A DNA stretch of 12,350 nt from Candidatus Iainarchaeum sp. (GTDB lineage Archaea > Iainarchaeota > Iainarchaeia > Iainarchaeales > JAAZKV01): assembly GCA_028690725.1 (NCBI GenBank), contig JAQVAR010000018.1:1-12350 (forward strand). The letters are read 5' to 3'. Below are positions 11,353-12,350 of the stretch, in pieces. The position numbers and the translations under genes were made by a program. The notes beneath the pieces are model-generated. The model was not told the DNA's origin. It saw only the letters and a program-made list of their open reading frames with translations, and made no database searches. Position 1 is the first letter of the stretch. Every line of letters begins with the position of its first letter.

Positions 11353-12350
11353 ACAAATAGCGCCATTTGTTGTACAATAAAATCCATGGCCTTTTTCACA
11401 AGGAGTCCAACATTCACCATTGCAAATCAATGCATCTCCATCACATTGTTTTTGTTCTAGACCATATTTTTTTCTTAGTGATAACCATTCTTTATAGTCT
11501 GAAGAATTTTTATGATTTTCTTTAAGTTCTTGATATCTTAAAGTATTTTCAAAATCTTCTTTTGCGCCAGAATATGTTTTCCCGTCTGATATTACTATTA
11601 CATCAGGGGTTGATTTTAATTCTCCGACTGTTCGATATGAGCCATAATGATCTGTTATTATATTTGGTGAAGTTGATTCAATAAAACAATATCCACTATC
11701 TTTATAGTCATATTGTGAAGGGCATTTTATTCCTGTAACAGCATGTTTTTCTTGTTCAAAAGATAGATATGCTGTTCCATACCCTAGTTCTTTTAAAAAA
11801 TAAATTAATAGTGGTGCTTTTTCTCCACAAACTCCTTTATTTTTATAAAGAACTTCATAAGGGTATTTTCCAATATCTACTTGATAATCTGAAGCACTAT
11901 AATCATAAGGGATTTGTTGAACTAAATTTACAATAAGTCTAACTTTGTCATTTTCTGAGATGTTTTTATCTTTAGCAAATTGTATAAATGAATCTAGAAA
12001 TGGTTTTTGTTTTTCATCATTAAGTTTTTTCATTAAAAAATCATATTCGGTTGGTGGATTTTCATATTCAGGAGTGTAATAAATTTCTCGGGGTAATTCT
12101 TCTAAATAATCACTTAATCCTTTGTAAAGAGTTGTTGTCAAAGTCCAGTGTTCTCCATTTATAATATATTCAAATTCAGCTTTTCGAGGGTTTGAATAAA
12201 TATTTATATCTTGGGTTGGTAATGAAAAATTATCTTCAGTATTATTTAAATTAGTATTGTAATTTGTTTCTAAAGATTGTGTAATAAAAGGCCCAAAATA
12301 AACAAAACCTATTAAAATTATGAATCCAATAAATGCTCCTAGAACTTGAC
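11344..12350 (-). CDS. Membrane-anchored transglutaminase-like protein (5' end beyond window)
   Basis: The frame stays open from the stop at 11344 to the window edge, so at least 335 codons are present and the true start lies outside. A TTG at 12141 begins mid-protein and should not be used as the start. The order is: a transmembrane helix (VLGAFIGFIILIGFVYFG, near 12300-12348), an Asn/Thr-rich linker, then the transglutaminase-like domain. The triad is visible as Cys in K-G-V-C-G-E-K-A, His in E-K-H-A-V-T-G and Glu in G-Y-C-F-I-E-S-T (Asp in most relatives). A Cys-rich tail (six Cys in the last 33 residues, ending A-I-C-K-K) follows. The domain probably faces outside the cell and may act as a cysteine protease or amidase on peptides. 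The substrate is unknown. Cys-rich tails of this kind are usually disulfide-bonded. Confidence 0.8.
   Translation of the reverse strand, partial: QVLGAFIGFIILIGFVYFGPFITQSLETNYNTNLNNTEDNFSLPTQDINIYSNPRKAEFEYIINGEHWTLTTTLYKGLSDYLEELPREIYYTPEYENPPTEYDFLMKKLNDEKQKPFLDSFIQFAKDKNISENDKVRLIVNLVQQIPYDYSASDYQVDIGKYPYEVLYKNKGVCGEKAPLLIYFLKELGYGTAYLSFEQEKHAVTGIKCPSQYDYKDSGYCFIESTSPNIITDHYGSYRTVGELKSTPDVIVISDGKTYSGAKEDFENTLRYQELKENHKNSSDYKEWLSLRKKYGLEQKQCDGDALICNGECWTPCEKGHGFYCTTNGAICKK

Noticed and set aside
1..12350. CRISPR arrays, transposases, integrases, rRNA or tRNA genes
   Set aside because: I looked for regular repeats, recombinase motifs and conserved RNA arms on both strands and saw none. A covariance or profile search could still find a diverged one.

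Overview
The window is very AT-rich and almost certainly archaeal. It encodes a UbiA-family enzyme with the features of archaeal digeranylgeranylglyceryl phosphate synthase. Starts are set by archaeal-type TATA boxes: several genes have one about 25 bp before the ATG (leaderless), while others carry GGAGG or GGTGATC Shine-Dalgarno (SD) sites matching the archaeal 16S rRNA tail. Many small lipoproteins and compact genes of unknown function would fit a small-genome lineage such as DPANN. That placement is inference; no rRNA or other marker is present.

Layout. 1-2766 (minus) is a run of four genes: a KaiC-like RecA ATPase, a V4R small-molecule-binding protein, the UbiA lipid enzyme, and a TIM-barrel protein of the sugar isomerase/endonuclease IV type that runs off the left edge. 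2790-3390 holds a two-sided promoter, a 71-aa protein gene, and an isolated GC-rich folded element behind its own TATA box that looks like an undescribed small RNA. 3390-4229 holds a small lipoprotein and a convergent two-helix membrane protein.

4360-6082 (plus) is a tight three-gene cassette: a 59-aa protein, a zinc-ribbon-like protein started by TTG, and a DUF3631/SF3-helicase-like ATPase. Start signals lie inside the preceding genes, and a GC-rich palindrome sits just before the promoter. It resembles the replication module of a plasmid or integrated element, although no integrase or attachment repeat is visible. 6134-8243 holds a large cysteine-containing polytopic membrane protein and a divergent zinc-finger protein of a type common on mobile DNA.

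8258-9663 (minus) is a lipoprotein plus a seven-helix membrane protein, probably an operon. 9786-10346 (plus) is a leaderless gene with a HEPN-like R-x4-H motif. 10425-11336 is a DUF4352-type lipoprotein divergent from a small winged-helix regulator, with three similar 10-bp boxes between them that could be its operators. The window ends in a membrane-anchored transglutaminase-like protein (minus strand) whose beginning lies beyond the right edge.

Apart from the lipid enzyme, few genes have a known pathway. The most distinctive items are the 4419-6082 cassette, the structured RNA at about 3105-3190, the KaiC/V4R pair, and the HEPN-like protein.
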